29,313 bases of DNA from an uncultured Selenomonadales bacterium (lineage in GTDB: Bacteria; Bacillota; Negativicutes; Selenomonadales; Selenomonadaceae): contig CALEPR010000077.1 in the NCBI GenBank assembly GCA_937910665.1, positions 1 through 29,313 of the forward strand. The letters run 5' to 3'. Position numbers and translations under genes: made by a program. Of the stretch, positions 16,216 to 23,952 are shown in pieces. Within the stretch, counting starts at the first letter, position 1, and each line of letters starts with the position of its first letter. The notes under the pieces are model-generated. The model saw only the letters and a list, made by a program, of their open reading frames with translations. It did no database searches and was not told where the DNA came from.

Positions 16216-17460
16216 TCACTTCAGAAAGTCGATAGCATTTTTAATTTTTTCTGCAACGCCGTGAATTTTTTCGGAGGGCATCGAACAGACCGCGACGCGC
16301 ACACCAAGTTTCAGAGGTACGGCAAAAATTAAATCGTCGTGAAGTTTTTTGCAAACTTCCGCAGGATTTTCGGCAGGCACCGCGATAAAAAATCCGCCTT
16401 TGTAGGGAATGATTTTCAAGCCGCAACTTTCTGCCTCATCGACAAAAATTTCTGCGCGGCTTTTCACAAAGTCACGGAGTTTTACTTGATCATTTTCCAA
16501 ATCCTCTCGAAGTTTTTTATTTTTGTAAAGTTTAATCAGCAAAGTTTGTGCGCCGTGATTTATATTAGACCAAGTTGCTCGGCAGGACCATTTATTTGTT
16601 TCCTCAAATTCTTTTATAACATCTCGGTCAGTCGAGAAGGCAGCAAGTGCACCCGTCCTCTGTCCATAAAGAGTGTAACTTTTCGACATACTGAAGGCGA
16701 CCAAAATTAAAACATTGGCAGGAAGTCCTCCAAATTTATTCATGAAAGACCAAGCAACTTTTTTTTCTGCGGCAAATTCAATGTAAGCGACATCAATCAG
16801 CAAAGAAATTTTTTTGCCCTTCGCGGCGTGAGTTTTAATTATTTCGATAACTTTGTCCCATTCTTCGTCGGAAAGAGCGTAGCCTGTCGGATTGTGAGCG
16901 GGAGTGTTCAAAATTATCAACAAAGATTTTTGAACTTGCAAAAGTTCCTCAACTTTGTCGGAAAAAGCTGTGATATTAAAACCTGTCAGGTCATCGTTGA
17001 ACATTTTAAAAGTTTCAAGATTTTTTCCTGTTTCCGCGCAAATAACTTTGTAAGTTCCCCAGCACCAGTCGGAAGTCAAAACACTTTCGCCGCGCTCGGC
17101 ATAATTCGCGATGGCGTGATGAATTGCTCCGGTTCCTCCCGCCGTCGCCACAGAGTTGAAAAAACCTTCGCAATTCGCTGCGCCGAAAACCAAGTTGTAA
17201 ATTGAATCGGAATAATCATAAATTCCTGAAATCGGAGCGTAGGCAGTGAAGTCCGTCATTTCCATTTCGCGCCAAACTTTTTCGACAGTCGGCAAGACAA
17301 CCAATTTGCCCATGTCGTCCAAAACAGTTCCAATAGTCGCGTTGGTAACTTTTTCTGCGCCGAACTTTTTGACAGCTTCCTTGCAAGCCGCATTTGCTTC
17401 AAAAATTGCGTCGGTTAATTTTCTGTTCACGGCGTGACTTGCCGCCATTGTATTTGTCAT
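16216..17460 (-). CDS. Class I PLP-dependent aminotransferase (aspartate/aromatic type)
   Basis: A fold-type I aminotransferase of 414 residues moving an amino group between an amino acid and a 2-oxoacid, probably aspartate or an aromatic amino acid. Landmarks are GGTGAIHHAI (cofactor phosphate loop), SDWCWGTYK, AHNPTGYAL, DVAYIEF, the PLP lysine Lys260 in FSMSKSYTLYGQRTGAL, and a late Arg in KLGVRVAVCSMP. The order fits subgroup I-alpha (AspC/TyrB-like), although the substrate is not certain. ATG 17460-17458 was chosen because AAAGGAGAA sits about ten bases upstream and it gives the natural family N-terminus; the frame stays open to 17559 but that would run back through the predicted promoter. 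It is alone on its transcript. Confidence 0.85.
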   Translation of the reverse strand: MTNTMAASHAVNRKLTDAIFEANAACKEAVKKFGAEKVTNATIGTVLDDMGKLVVLPTVEKVWREMEMTDFTAYAPISGIYDYSDSIYNLVFGAANCEGFFNSVATAGGTGAIHHAIANYAERGESVLTSDWCWGTYKVICAETGKNLETFKMFNDDLTGFNITAFSDKVEELLQVQKSLLIILNTPAHNPTGYALSDEEWDKVIEIIKTHAAKGKKISLLIDVAYIEFAAEKKVAWSFMNKFGGLPANVLILVAFSMSKSYTLYGQRTGALAAFSTDRDVIKEFEETNKWSCRATWSNINHGAQTLLIKLYKNKKLREDLENDQVKLRDFVKSRAEIFVDEAESCGLKIIPYKGGFFIAVPAENPAEVCKKLHDDLIFAVPLKLGVRVAVCSMPSEKIHGVAEKIKNAIDFLK

Positions 17461-17502
17461 TGTAAAAAGATTCTCCTTTCGACGTTCAAACGAACTCAAG
17501 CT

Positions 17503-17530
17503 ATTATAACTTTTTTTATTTGAATGTAAA
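17503..17530 (-). promoter_or_regulatory. Predicted promoter of the aminotransferase gene
   Basis: On the minus strand TTTACA (17530-17525), 16 bases, and a perfect TATAAT (17508-17503) lie about 40 bases before the start codon. Confidence 0.65.
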
Positions 17531-17925
17531 CGCCGAACAAAAATGTATTCAAAAAACAAAAATTATTTCGGCAGAAAAATTTTTCTAGATCCTGATAAAA
17601 AAATTGGTAAGATAATTTTAAAATGAACTTTGGGAGATAAAAAAATCCCGGCGTTAAATTCGTCGGGGGAAAATTTTTTGCAAAAATATTTTTATTCACT
17701 GATCTACAAAAGTCTTTCAAGATAATCGACAGTTAAATTTTCGTTGCTGTGCGAGCAGTAAAATTTTTGTAGATTTTTGCCGAACGAAAAAAATTTATTT
17801 GACTTTGTACGGCAAAAACTTTTTTCGATTCAAAATTTTTAAAATTGGAAAGGTCGACGCTCGCCGCAAAAATTCCTACAGTTTTTCAAAAATTTTCTGC
17901 GCGTAACTTCCATAAAAATTTTTCT
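17531..17925. other. Gene-free interval between tktC and the aminotransferase promoter
   Basis: No convincing gene was found in these ~395 bases. They hold the tkt terminator (17639-17667), a 9-bp perfect inverted repeat (TTTTTGCCG 17774-17782 and CGGCAAAAA 17810-17818, 27-base loop) and a small hairpin (GCTG...CAGT near 17740). Short open frames here are AT-rich, lack ribosome binding sites and resemble no family I recognise. A small RNA or a decayed gene remnant is possible but not shown. Confidence 0.5.
17639..17667 (-). terminator. Rho-independent terminator of the transketolase genes
   Basis: On the minus strand CCCGACG (17667-17661) pairs with CGCCGGG (17653-17647), one G.T wobble, seven-base loop, followed directly by a run of seven T (17645-17639, one A before). 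It lies about 260 bases past the tktC stop. The other strand has only a delayed T-run. Confidence 0.75.
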
Positions 17926-18852
17926 TTATAAAATTTCCTTCGCCGCTTTGACAATTTCTTCGGGAGTAATTCCATTTTTCTCCATCAATCTTTCATAGAC
18001 CGCAGATTCTCCAAAATTATCTTGGATTCCGATGCGTTTAACTTTTCCTTTTCCGACCTCCGCGACAACTTCACAAACTGCCGTTCCAAGTCCGTTAATG
18101 ATGTTGTGATCTTCGACAGTTATAATTTTCCCAATTTTTTCAATGCACTCTTTCACTGCGTCAACGTCGAGAGGTTTAATTGTATGCATATCCAAAAGTT
18201 TGACGGAAATATTTTCAGACTCCAAAATTTTTGCTGCGTCCATCGCTCGACAAACCGTGTCGCCGTTTGCAATAATTGCCACGTCCGCGCCGTCCTGAAT
18301 CATGTGCGCCTTTCCAATCTCAAAGTCAAAATTTTCGTCGTAGATGACGGGAATTGTGTCGCGGGTGAACCGCAGGAAAACCGGACCGTCAAAATTTGTG
18401 GCGGCGCGAGTTAATTTTCTTGCCGACCAATAATCCGCAGGCATTATCACCGTCATATTTGGAATTGTCCGCATAACTCCCAAGTCCTCGATCGATTGGT
18501 GACTTGCTCCGTCCGCCGCAGGAGAAAGTCCACCGTGCGAGCCAATAATTTTTACATTTAATTTTGGATAGGCAATTTCTTGTCGAACCATCTCGCACAT
18601 TCTCAGCGAACAGAAAATAGCGTAAGAAACCACGAAAGGAATTTTTCCGCAGGTCGCCATCCCTGCCGCAATTCCTGCCGCATTTTGTTCGGCGATTCCT
18701 ACGTTAATTTGTCTGTCGGGAAATGCTTTTGCAAAACCGTCCGACTTGCAGGAGGAACTAATATCTGTATCCACGACAAAAATATTTTCATTTTCCTTGC
18801 CAAGTTCAACCAACTCGGCGGCAAAACCCATGCGTGTTGCAATTTTTTCCAT
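17926..18852 (-). CDS. Transketolase, C-terminal subunit
   Basis: The 308 residues contain the pyrimidine-binding and C-terminal domains of transketolase, which with the N-terminal subunit encoded just upstream exchanges two-carbon ketol units in the pentose phosphate pathway. NVGIAEQNAAGIAAGMA carries the catalytic Glu55 that activates thiamine diphosphate. GSHGGLSPAADGASHQSIEDLGVMRTIP and the late DNFGESA motif are typical. Length and content match the split transketolases of many Firmicutes and archaea rather than a truncated single-chain enzyme. ATG 18852 has GGAG 12 bases upstream. It follows tktN after 103 bases largely made of heptad repeats, so the two are presumably one transcript interrupted by an acquired repeat. 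Confidence 0.93.
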   Translation of the reverse strand: MEKIATRMGFAAELVELGKENENIFVVDTDISSSCKSDGFAKAFPDRQINVGIAEQNAAGIAAGMATCGKIPFVVSYAIFCSLRMCEMVRQEIAYPKLNVKIIGSHGGLSPAADGASHQSIEDLGVMRTIPNMTVIMPADYWSARKLTRAATNFDGPVFLRFTRDTIPVIYDENFDFEIGKAHMIQDGADVAIIANGDTVCRAMDAAKILESENISVKLLDMHTIKPLDVDAVKECIEKIGKIITVEDHNIINGLGTAVCEVVAEVGKGKVKRIGIQDNFGESAVYERLMEKNGITPEEIVKAAKEIL

Positions 18853-18879
18853 ATCAAAAATTCACTCCAGTCTTATGAT

Positions 18880-18975
18880 AATTAGGATTTAAGAGTGAGG
18901 AATGAGGAATTAAATTTTCTAACTCCTCATTCCTAATTCCTAATTTTTCTAACCCCTAATTCCTAACTCCTAATT
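18880..18975. repeat. Heptad repeat between the transketolase subunit genes
   Basis: About 95 bases of 7-base periodic sequence: ATTAGGA, GTGAGGA, ATGAGGA, then on the other side CTCCTCA, TTCCTAA, AACCCCT, AATTCCT, AACTCCT. AGGAATGAGGAATTA (from 18898) pairs with TAACTCCTCATTCCT (from 18920) to form a hairpin. On the minus strand it runs into the end of tktN and supplies the final codons and TAG stop of that gene. Confidence 0.85.
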
Positions 18976-19783
18976 CCTTCATCGCCTGTTCATACTGATC
19001 TTTTTTCGGAGCGACTCCATGCCAGCCGACTTGATTTTCCATGAAAGAAACGCCCTTGCCTTTGACTGTGTGTCCGACGATGCATTTTGGTTTTTGACTT
19101 GAAGAATTTTTTATCGCGTCGAAAGTTTTCAAAATTTGTTCCATGTCGTTGCCGTCAATTTCAAAAACTTCAAAGCCGAACACTTTAAATTTTTCTGCCA
19201 AATTTCCGAGCGGCATAATTTCGTCCGTCGCTCCGTCGAGTTGCAAATTATTTTTATCGACAAAGACAATCAGATTGTCGAGTTGATATTTGCTGGAAGT
19301 TTGTGCCGCCTCCCAAACTTCGCCTTCCTGACATTCGCCGTCGCCGACAACCGCAAAGACGCGAGAATTTTTTTTGTCATGCTTGAGAGCGATAGCCATT
19401 CCTGCCGCACAAGCAAAACCTTGACCGAGCGAACCTGTCGGAATATCAATTCCGGGACAAGTCATGTTCGGGTGACCTTGCAAGAAAGATCCTTCCTGTC
19501 GAAGCGTATGCAATTTTTCTTCAGGAAAAAATCCAAGCGTGCCGAGCGCGGCATATTGAACAGGAGCCGCGTGACCTTTCGACAAAACAAATCTGTCCCT
19601 GTCCTCCCACTTTGGATTTTTGGGATCGACATTCATTTCGGAAAAATAACAAGCAGCAACATAATCCGCAGCAGAAAGACTTCCTCCCGGGTGTCCGCTG
19701 CCGGCTTCGTAAACCATAGTCACAACTTTTTTGCGTAAATCATTTGCAATTTTTTTGAGTTCCTCAACGCTTTTTTTCTGCAT
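18956..19783 (-). CDS. Transketolase, N-terminal subunit
   Basis: The 275-residue thiamine-diphosphate-binding half of a split transketolase. It has His31 in GSGHPGG, KGHAAP (His71), QGHPN (His104), and the cofactor and metal motif GDGECQEGEVWEAA (from Gly147) ending in DKNN. ATG 19783 follows AAGGAGG with a seven-base spacer, so expression should be strong. The last residues, ELGVRN, and the TAG stop come from the heptad repeat that fills the gap to tktC, so the natural C-terminus may have been replaced. The partner subunit gene follows immediately. Confidence 0.93.
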   Translation of the reverse strand: MQKKSVEELKKIANDLRKKVVTMVYEAGSGHPGGSLSAADYVAACYFSEMNVDPKNPKWEDRDRFVLSKGHAAPVQYAALGTLGFFPEEKLHTLRQEGSFLQGHPNMTCPGIDIPTGSLGQGFACAAGMAIALKHDKKNSRVFAVVGDGECQEGEVWEAAQTSSKYQLDNLIVFVDKNNLQLDGATDEIMPLGNLAEKFKVFGFEVFEIDGNDMEQILKTFDAIKNSSSQKPKCIVGHTVKGKGVSFMENQVGWHGVAPKKDQYEQAMKELGVRN

Positions 19784-19804
19784 GAGTAAACCTCCTTCAA
19801 TTTT

Positions 19805-19831
19805 AATTAGGAATTAGGAGTGAGGAGTTAG
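19805..19831. repeat. Heptad repeat upstream of tktN
   Basis: AATTAGG, AATTAGG, AGTGAGG and AGTTAG in tandem, close copies of the heptads between tktN and tktC and after the autotransporter gene. It lies in the 5' leader of tktN, only eight bases beyond the AAGGAGG. Confidence 0.8.
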
Positions 19832-19876
19832 TGGAACTGAATTATGTTTTCACTAAATCCTTTTTCCTGATTCCCT

Positions 19877-19896
19877 GAACTTGTGATTACAAGTTC
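19877..19896. repeat. Perfect 8-bp hairpin after the lipoprotein gene
   Basis: GAACTTGT-GATT-ACAAGTTC lies directly after the stop codon of the minus-strand lipoprotein gene. No T-run follows on that strand, so it is not a canonical terminator, though it could protect a transcript end or stop transcription weakly. Confidence 0.5.
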
Positions 19897-20499
19897 TTAG
19901 TCGTCAAGTTCGCACTTAATTTCAGAAATTTTTCCATTGTAAACTTTAAAAACAATTTTCTTCGTCCTGTCGCCGCTGAAATATTTATATTCAGTCGCTC
20001 CGTCGTCAAAATCTTTTCGCTCGGGATTTCCAAAAATTTCAAGTAATTTTTGCTCAGTCATTCCGATTCCAATTCCGCCCGCCGAAAAAACTCCTTCCAA
20101 CTTTGTTTTGATTTCTTTGACAATATGTTTGTGGTCGTCAAATTCGACAAGCAATCCGTTCGCGAAAGAAAATTCGTCGTCGTCATGATGTGAAACAGGT
20201 TCGCCCAAAATATCTTTAACTTCCGCCAACGTCATTCCGGGAGAAATTCCGCCGAGAGAAAAATCTTTTGCGGAATTGAAATTAACTTTGTCGTCCGTTG
20301 CAATTTCCGTCGCTTTTTTGCCGACTTCATTAGCAACGTCCGCAACTTTCGACGCAGCGTCCTTTTTAACTTCGTCAACTTTATTTTCAACAGCAGTCTC
20401 CGCAGATTTTTTTACGTCGTCAACCGCAGAAACATCTCCGCAACCTGTTGACAAAAAAAGGAACGCCGCGAAAAAAATTACTGTAAAAATATTCTTCAC
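19897..20499 (-). CDS. Lipoprotein with two BamE/SmpA-like repeats
   Basis: A short signal sequence ends in the lipobox LSTGC, so Cys20 would be lipidated and the protein anchored to a membrane. Residues ~25-70 are a charged amphipathic helix (VKKSAETAVENKVDEVKKDA) like those of LEA- or apolipoprotein-type sequences. Two related modules follow, each with G-I-x-x-GMT-x-x-x-(V/L)-x-x-(I/L)-(L/F)-G-(E/N)-P, the SmpA/BamE-like fold. BamE helps barrel assembly, but two tandem copies with a helical neck differ from BamE proper, so the function is open. The start is GTG 20499 with GGTGAT eight bases before it. It is downstream of the FIST kinase, separated by 111 bases. Confidence 0.7.
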   Translation of the reverse strand: MKNIFTVIFFAAFLFLSTGCGDVSAVDDVKKSAETAVENKVDEVKKDAASKVADVANEVGKKATEIATDDKVNFNSAKDFSLGGISPGMTLAEVKDILGEPVSHHDDDEFSFANGLLVEFDDHKHIVKEIKTKLEGVFSAGGIGIGMTEQKLLEIFGNPERKDFDDGATEYKYFSGDRTKKIVFKVYNGKISEIKCELDD

Positions 20500-20610
20500 G
20501 ATAACATCACCGCCTTTAAAAATTCAAAGCAAAAAAAATAAAACTTAATTGCATAACTAGATTATCAAAAGTTAAACAATTAAGCAAGCAATTATATTCA
20601 GAAAAAATTT

Positions 20611-23600
20611 TTATGCTACAAGTTTTGCCAAAGTTTCCCAGTCAGGTTTTGAGGCGGCAATTTTTATCTGCGCGAATTTTTCTTTCTCTGCGTCGGGAAG
20701 TCGATAATCCTCCAACGACTGAATTACAAATTGAACAGAATCATAATCGAAACTTGCAGACATTTCTTTTAAAGTTTCATAAGCCTCGACAAGTTGATCG
20801 GAATCAATCAAAGGTTTGTCGGAATCATCTTCCTCGACTTTGATAAGCGGCGCAAGTTTTTCCGCGAAACTGATATAAAGTTCCAACATCTTGTCAGTCG
20901 AAATATTTATTTCGTCAATGTAACCATTCACTCCCGCACTTTCAAGGCGTTTCGCGCGCTCGGAAAGTTCATTCGCTCCGATAACTTTTGCGGAACTTTT
21001 CAGCGCATGAACTTTCGTGGTGTAATTTGTCCAGTCACCAAGTTTGTAGAAGTTTGCAATTTCTTTCGCACCGCTTGTCACGGACTGAGCGAAAACTGTC
21101 AAAGCATCCAGATAAGCATCGACTCCTCCGCAGTGTTGAATTCCGTCGTCGACATTCAAACCTTCGACGCTCCTCAACCAGTCCGGCAAATTATCTTCCT
21201 CGACATCAACGCCGACAAAATCATCGACCGGCATAACTTTTTGAATTTTGTCGGCAGGAAGATATTCAATCATCATCTGTTCAAGTTTCGCACTGTCGAT
21301 CGGCTTTGTCAGATAATCTTGAAAACCTGCGTCGATATATTGTTTCCGCGCTCCTGAAATTGCATTTGCCGTGAGAGAAATTACAGGAGTTTCTAGATTC
21401 AAATTGTTCGGCAAATTTTTCATTCGCTGGAGCGTTTCAATTCCGTCAATGCCCGGCATCCTGTGGTCGAGGAAAATAATATCGTAATGATTTTTTGTGA
21501 CCAAGTTCAAACATTCGTAACCGCTGTCCGCAGTTTCAATTTGAACTTTAGTTTGTTTCAGCAAACCTTTCACGACAGTCAAATTCATTACGGTATCGTC
21601 CACGACTAAAATTTTTGCTTTCGGCGCGACAAATTTTTCTTGATATTTTTTGTGCTGACTTAAAGAGTGTCTGAAACTTTCTTCAAAGTCGCCGAGCGGA
21701 TGATCATTCAAAATTTTCTGTTCAAGTTCAAAATTGAAGTCCGAACCTTCGCCGTAAACGCTTGTGACATTCAAAGAACTTCCCATCATATTCAAAAGGC
21801 GTTGAGTAATATTCATTCCCAAACCTGTGCCTTCGACTGCGCGATTTCTTTTTTCCTCAATTCTCTCAAATGCGCCGAAAAGTTTTGAAAGATCGTCCTG
21901 CTTAATTCCAATTCCTGTATCTTTCACACTGAAAAAAAGTTTTATTCTGTCCTCAGCAATTTTTTCGCCGTTGACTGTCAAAGTAACGCTGCCGTGTTCG
22001 GTGTACTTGACTGCGTTTGTCAAAATATTTGTGACGATCTGCTTGAGTCGAATTTCGTCGCCGTAAAGTTCGCTGGGCAAATCTTTCGCGGCGTTTATGT
22101 GGAATTGCAAACCTTTTTTATCTGCGCGACTTTGAATCATATTAACCAAGTCATTCAAAAGCGAACTGAAACTGTATTCAACCTCGATAATTTCCATTTT
22201 GCCGGCTTCAATTTTTGAAAAATCTAAAATATCATTCACCAGACCGAGCAAAGTATTTCCGGCTGTGCGAATACTTTCAGCATATTCCAAAATTGTTTTG
22301 TCGTTAGCCTCGCGCAGAATCATTTCATTCATTCCGAGAATTGCATTGATCGGAGTTCTAATTTCATGCGACATATTGGAAAGAAATTGCGACTTTGCCA
22401 TGCTTGCACTTTCTGCCGCGAGAGCCGCTTCTTTAAATTCTTCCTTCGACTCTTGCAAATCGTTCGTCGTCGCCTCAAGAAATGCTGCGAGTCTTTTCGA
22501 GAGCGGCGCAGTTTGCAGATGAGAAATTTGTTCGACTTGCGGACGCATAGTTTCAAAACAATTACAGGAAGGACCTTCGCGAACGGCGACAGCCACCAGC
22601 GCAGTTGCCATCTGTCCGCCCTTGCCTTGATGTTTATAAACTTCTCCGCCGCCAAAACAGTATGAAGTTTCAGGAACAATTCGCAAAAAATCTTTCATCT
22701 CGCGCTTTGAATCTGAACCGAGAAAAACTGTTCTAGCTCCGCAAAGAAATATAAAAATTCCCTGCGGATCAAATTTTCTGACTCTCTCGGAACTTTCCCA
22801 AGTCAGTTTCAAAATTTCCTCAGGATTACCATAACTCAGTCGAATATTTTCGCCTTGCCTGACGTCGCCTGTCATAAAAAGTCTGCCTTCCTCATCATAA
22901 ATTGCCGCGACACGCGAGGCGTTTATTCCTCCGCGATTCACGACAAAAGGAAAGTCGAACACATTGAAAAGCAAAAATTTATTCGGCTCAATGTTCAAAT
23001 ATTTTTTGTAAATTTCAATCGCCGGTACTCCGTCAATTTTTGCGACGCCATTTGTGCCGAGAGTTTCTGTGATTCGCATTTCCTTTCCGAGAGGTTTCCA
23101 ACCAAAATTATACTCGACTTTCATATGTAAATCTTTTCCGCTGTAGGTAACCAAAACTATTCCTTCGCTGTGAGGTTTTAAACCTGCGACATATTGACTG
23201 GTGGCAGAAGTTTTTTCATACTGCATCGAAACGATGACGTTATGAAAATGCGCCGAGACCTTTGGATTTTCTGTCGCTCCTGCCTCCGCTCCGAAAAATG
23301 GAACTTCTTCCAAACCTTTAGAAATCATTTCCAAAAATGGTGCGACGCGTTCTTTGCCGCCGGATACCAAAACTTCAACGCCTTTGAGGTCAGGAATTTT
23401 TTTCAGATGTTGATTGATTTCAAGAGACATTTCATTTACGTCGTCAACTTCTGCCGCATCAATTTCAATAACTTCAATGTCAGTTGAATCAAAATAACAG
23501 CAACTAATCATCGCATAACTGTCGAGCATATCGGAAAGTTTTTTCCCCCACAACGGAAGTCCGCTGCCATAACTTTGCCCCAACTTTTTGCCAACAAAAT

Positions 23601-23808
23601 TTGTCATAGAAACCCCGGAGATTTTTGCTCTCGGCAACATATCTTTCAGCTTTCTGTAAAGTCGATTTGTTTCTTCTTCCAAAAGTTGCAAAGTATAAAC
23701 TTTAAACAAAACTTCGTGAGCATTCAAATAATCCGCACTGCTCCCAACTTCCTCAGCCCACTTGATAAAGTCTTCGCGACTGTCAATTTTATATGTCTTT
23801 TGTTTCAT
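20611..23808 (-). CDS. FIST-domain hybrid histidine kinase with receiver and HPt domains
   Basis: A 1065-residue cytosolic phosphorelay protein. FIST_N and FIST_C domains (about 25-410) are predicted small-ligand sensors. HisKA follows with phospho-accepting His481 in FLSNMSHEIRTPIN, then HATPase with NAVKYTEHGSV, DTGIGI and GTGLGM. A receiver domain starts at KILVVDDT with Asp781 in FLDHRMPGIDG and a conserved KP later. A C-terminal HPt domain carries His934 in HALKSSAKVIG. No membrane segment is seen, so it senses an internal signal. The all-in-one His-Asp-His relay lacks an output domain and needs a separate response regulator, which is not in the window. ATG 23808 has GGAAGG about six bases before. 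It diverges from addB. Confidence 0.92.
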   Translation of the reverse strand: MKQKTYKIDSREDFIKWAEEVGSSADYLNAHEVLFKVYTLQLLEEETNRLYRKLKDMLPRAKISGVSMTNFVGKKLGQSYGSGLPLWGKKLSDMLDSYAMISCCYFDSTDIEVIEIDAAEVDDVNEMSLEINQHLKKIPDLKGVEVLVSGGKERVAPFLEMISKGLEEVPFFGAEAGATENPKVSAHFHNVIVSMQYEKTSATSQYVAGLKPHSEGIVLVTYSGKDLHMKVEYNFGWKPLGKEMRITETLGTNGVAKIDGVPAIEIYKKYLNIEPNKFLLFNVFDFPFVVNRGGINASRVAAIYDEEGRLFMTGDVRQGENIRLSYGNPEEILKLTWESSERVRKFDPQGIFIFLCGARTVFLGSDSKREMKDFLRIVPETSYCFGGGEVYKHQGKGGQMATALVAVAVREGPSCNCFETMRPQVEQISHLQTAPLSKRLAAFLEATTNDLQESKEEFKEAALAAESASMAKSQFLSNMSHEIRTPINAILGMNEMILREANDKTILEYAESIRTAGNTLLGLVNDILDFSKIEAGKMEIIEVEYSFSSLLNDLVNMIQSRADKKGLQFHINAAKDLPSELYGDEIRLKQIVTNILTNAVKYTEHGSVTLTVNGEKIAEDRIKLFFSVKDTGIGIKQDDLSKLFGAFERIEEKRNRAVEGTGLGMNITQRLLNMMGSSLNVTSVYGEGSDFNFELEQKILNDHPLGDFEESFRHSLSQHKKYQEKFVAPKAKILVVDDTVMNLTVVKGLLKQTKVQIETADSGYECLNLVTKNHYDIIFLDHRMPGIDGIETLQRMKNLPNNLNLETPVISLTANAISGARKQYIDAGFQDYLTKPIDSAKLEQMMIEYLPADKIQKVMPVDDFVGVDVEEDNLPDWLRSVEGLNVDDGIQHCGGVDAYLDALTVFAQSVTSGAKEIANFYKLGDWTNYTTKVHALKSSAKVIGANELSERAKRLESAGVNGYIDEINISTDKMLELYISFAEKLAPLIKVEEDDSDKPLIDSDQLVEAYETLKEMSASFDYDSVQFVIQSLEDYRLPDAEKEKFAQIKIAASKPDWETLAKLVA

Positions 23809-23838
23809 AATTTCGCCTTCCGAAAAAGATTTTGGATA

Positions 23839-23847
23839 ATTATAGCA
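23839..23847 (-). promoter_or_regulatory. Extended -10 promoter of the FIST kinase gene
   Basis: TGCTATAAT on the minus strand, about 30 bases before the kinase start, is a perfect extended -10. The -35 region is weak, as expected for that type. Confidence 0.55.
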
Positions 23848-23900
23848 AACAAAGAAAAAAAAATCACCTGTAAAGGAAAAAAGTTTGAGAGGAAGAAATT

Positions 23901-23942
23901 TAAGAGATAAGGTTCAAGAGTCAAGAGTTAAGGTTGAAAGGA
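23901..23942 (+). repeat. Heptad repeat upstream of addB
   Basis: TAAGAGA, TAAGGTT, CAAGAGT, CAAGAGT, TAAGGTT and GAAAGGA follow each other in strict 7-base steps and end in the Shine-Dalgarno of addB. The sequence differs from the TTAGGA heptads elsewhere, but the period is the same. Confidence 0.7.
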
Positions 23943-23952
23943 AAAAATTTTT

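Noticed and set aside
17461..17559. N-terminal extension of the aminotransferase to 17559
   Set aside because: It would read through a perfect TATAAT promoter and the AAAGGAGAA site; the family N-terminus fits ATG 17460.
17496..17720. Minus-strand open frame of 74 codons upstream of the aminotransferase
   Set aside because: No ribosome binding site, low-complexity Phe-rich product, and it runs through the tkt terminator and the aminotransferase promoter.
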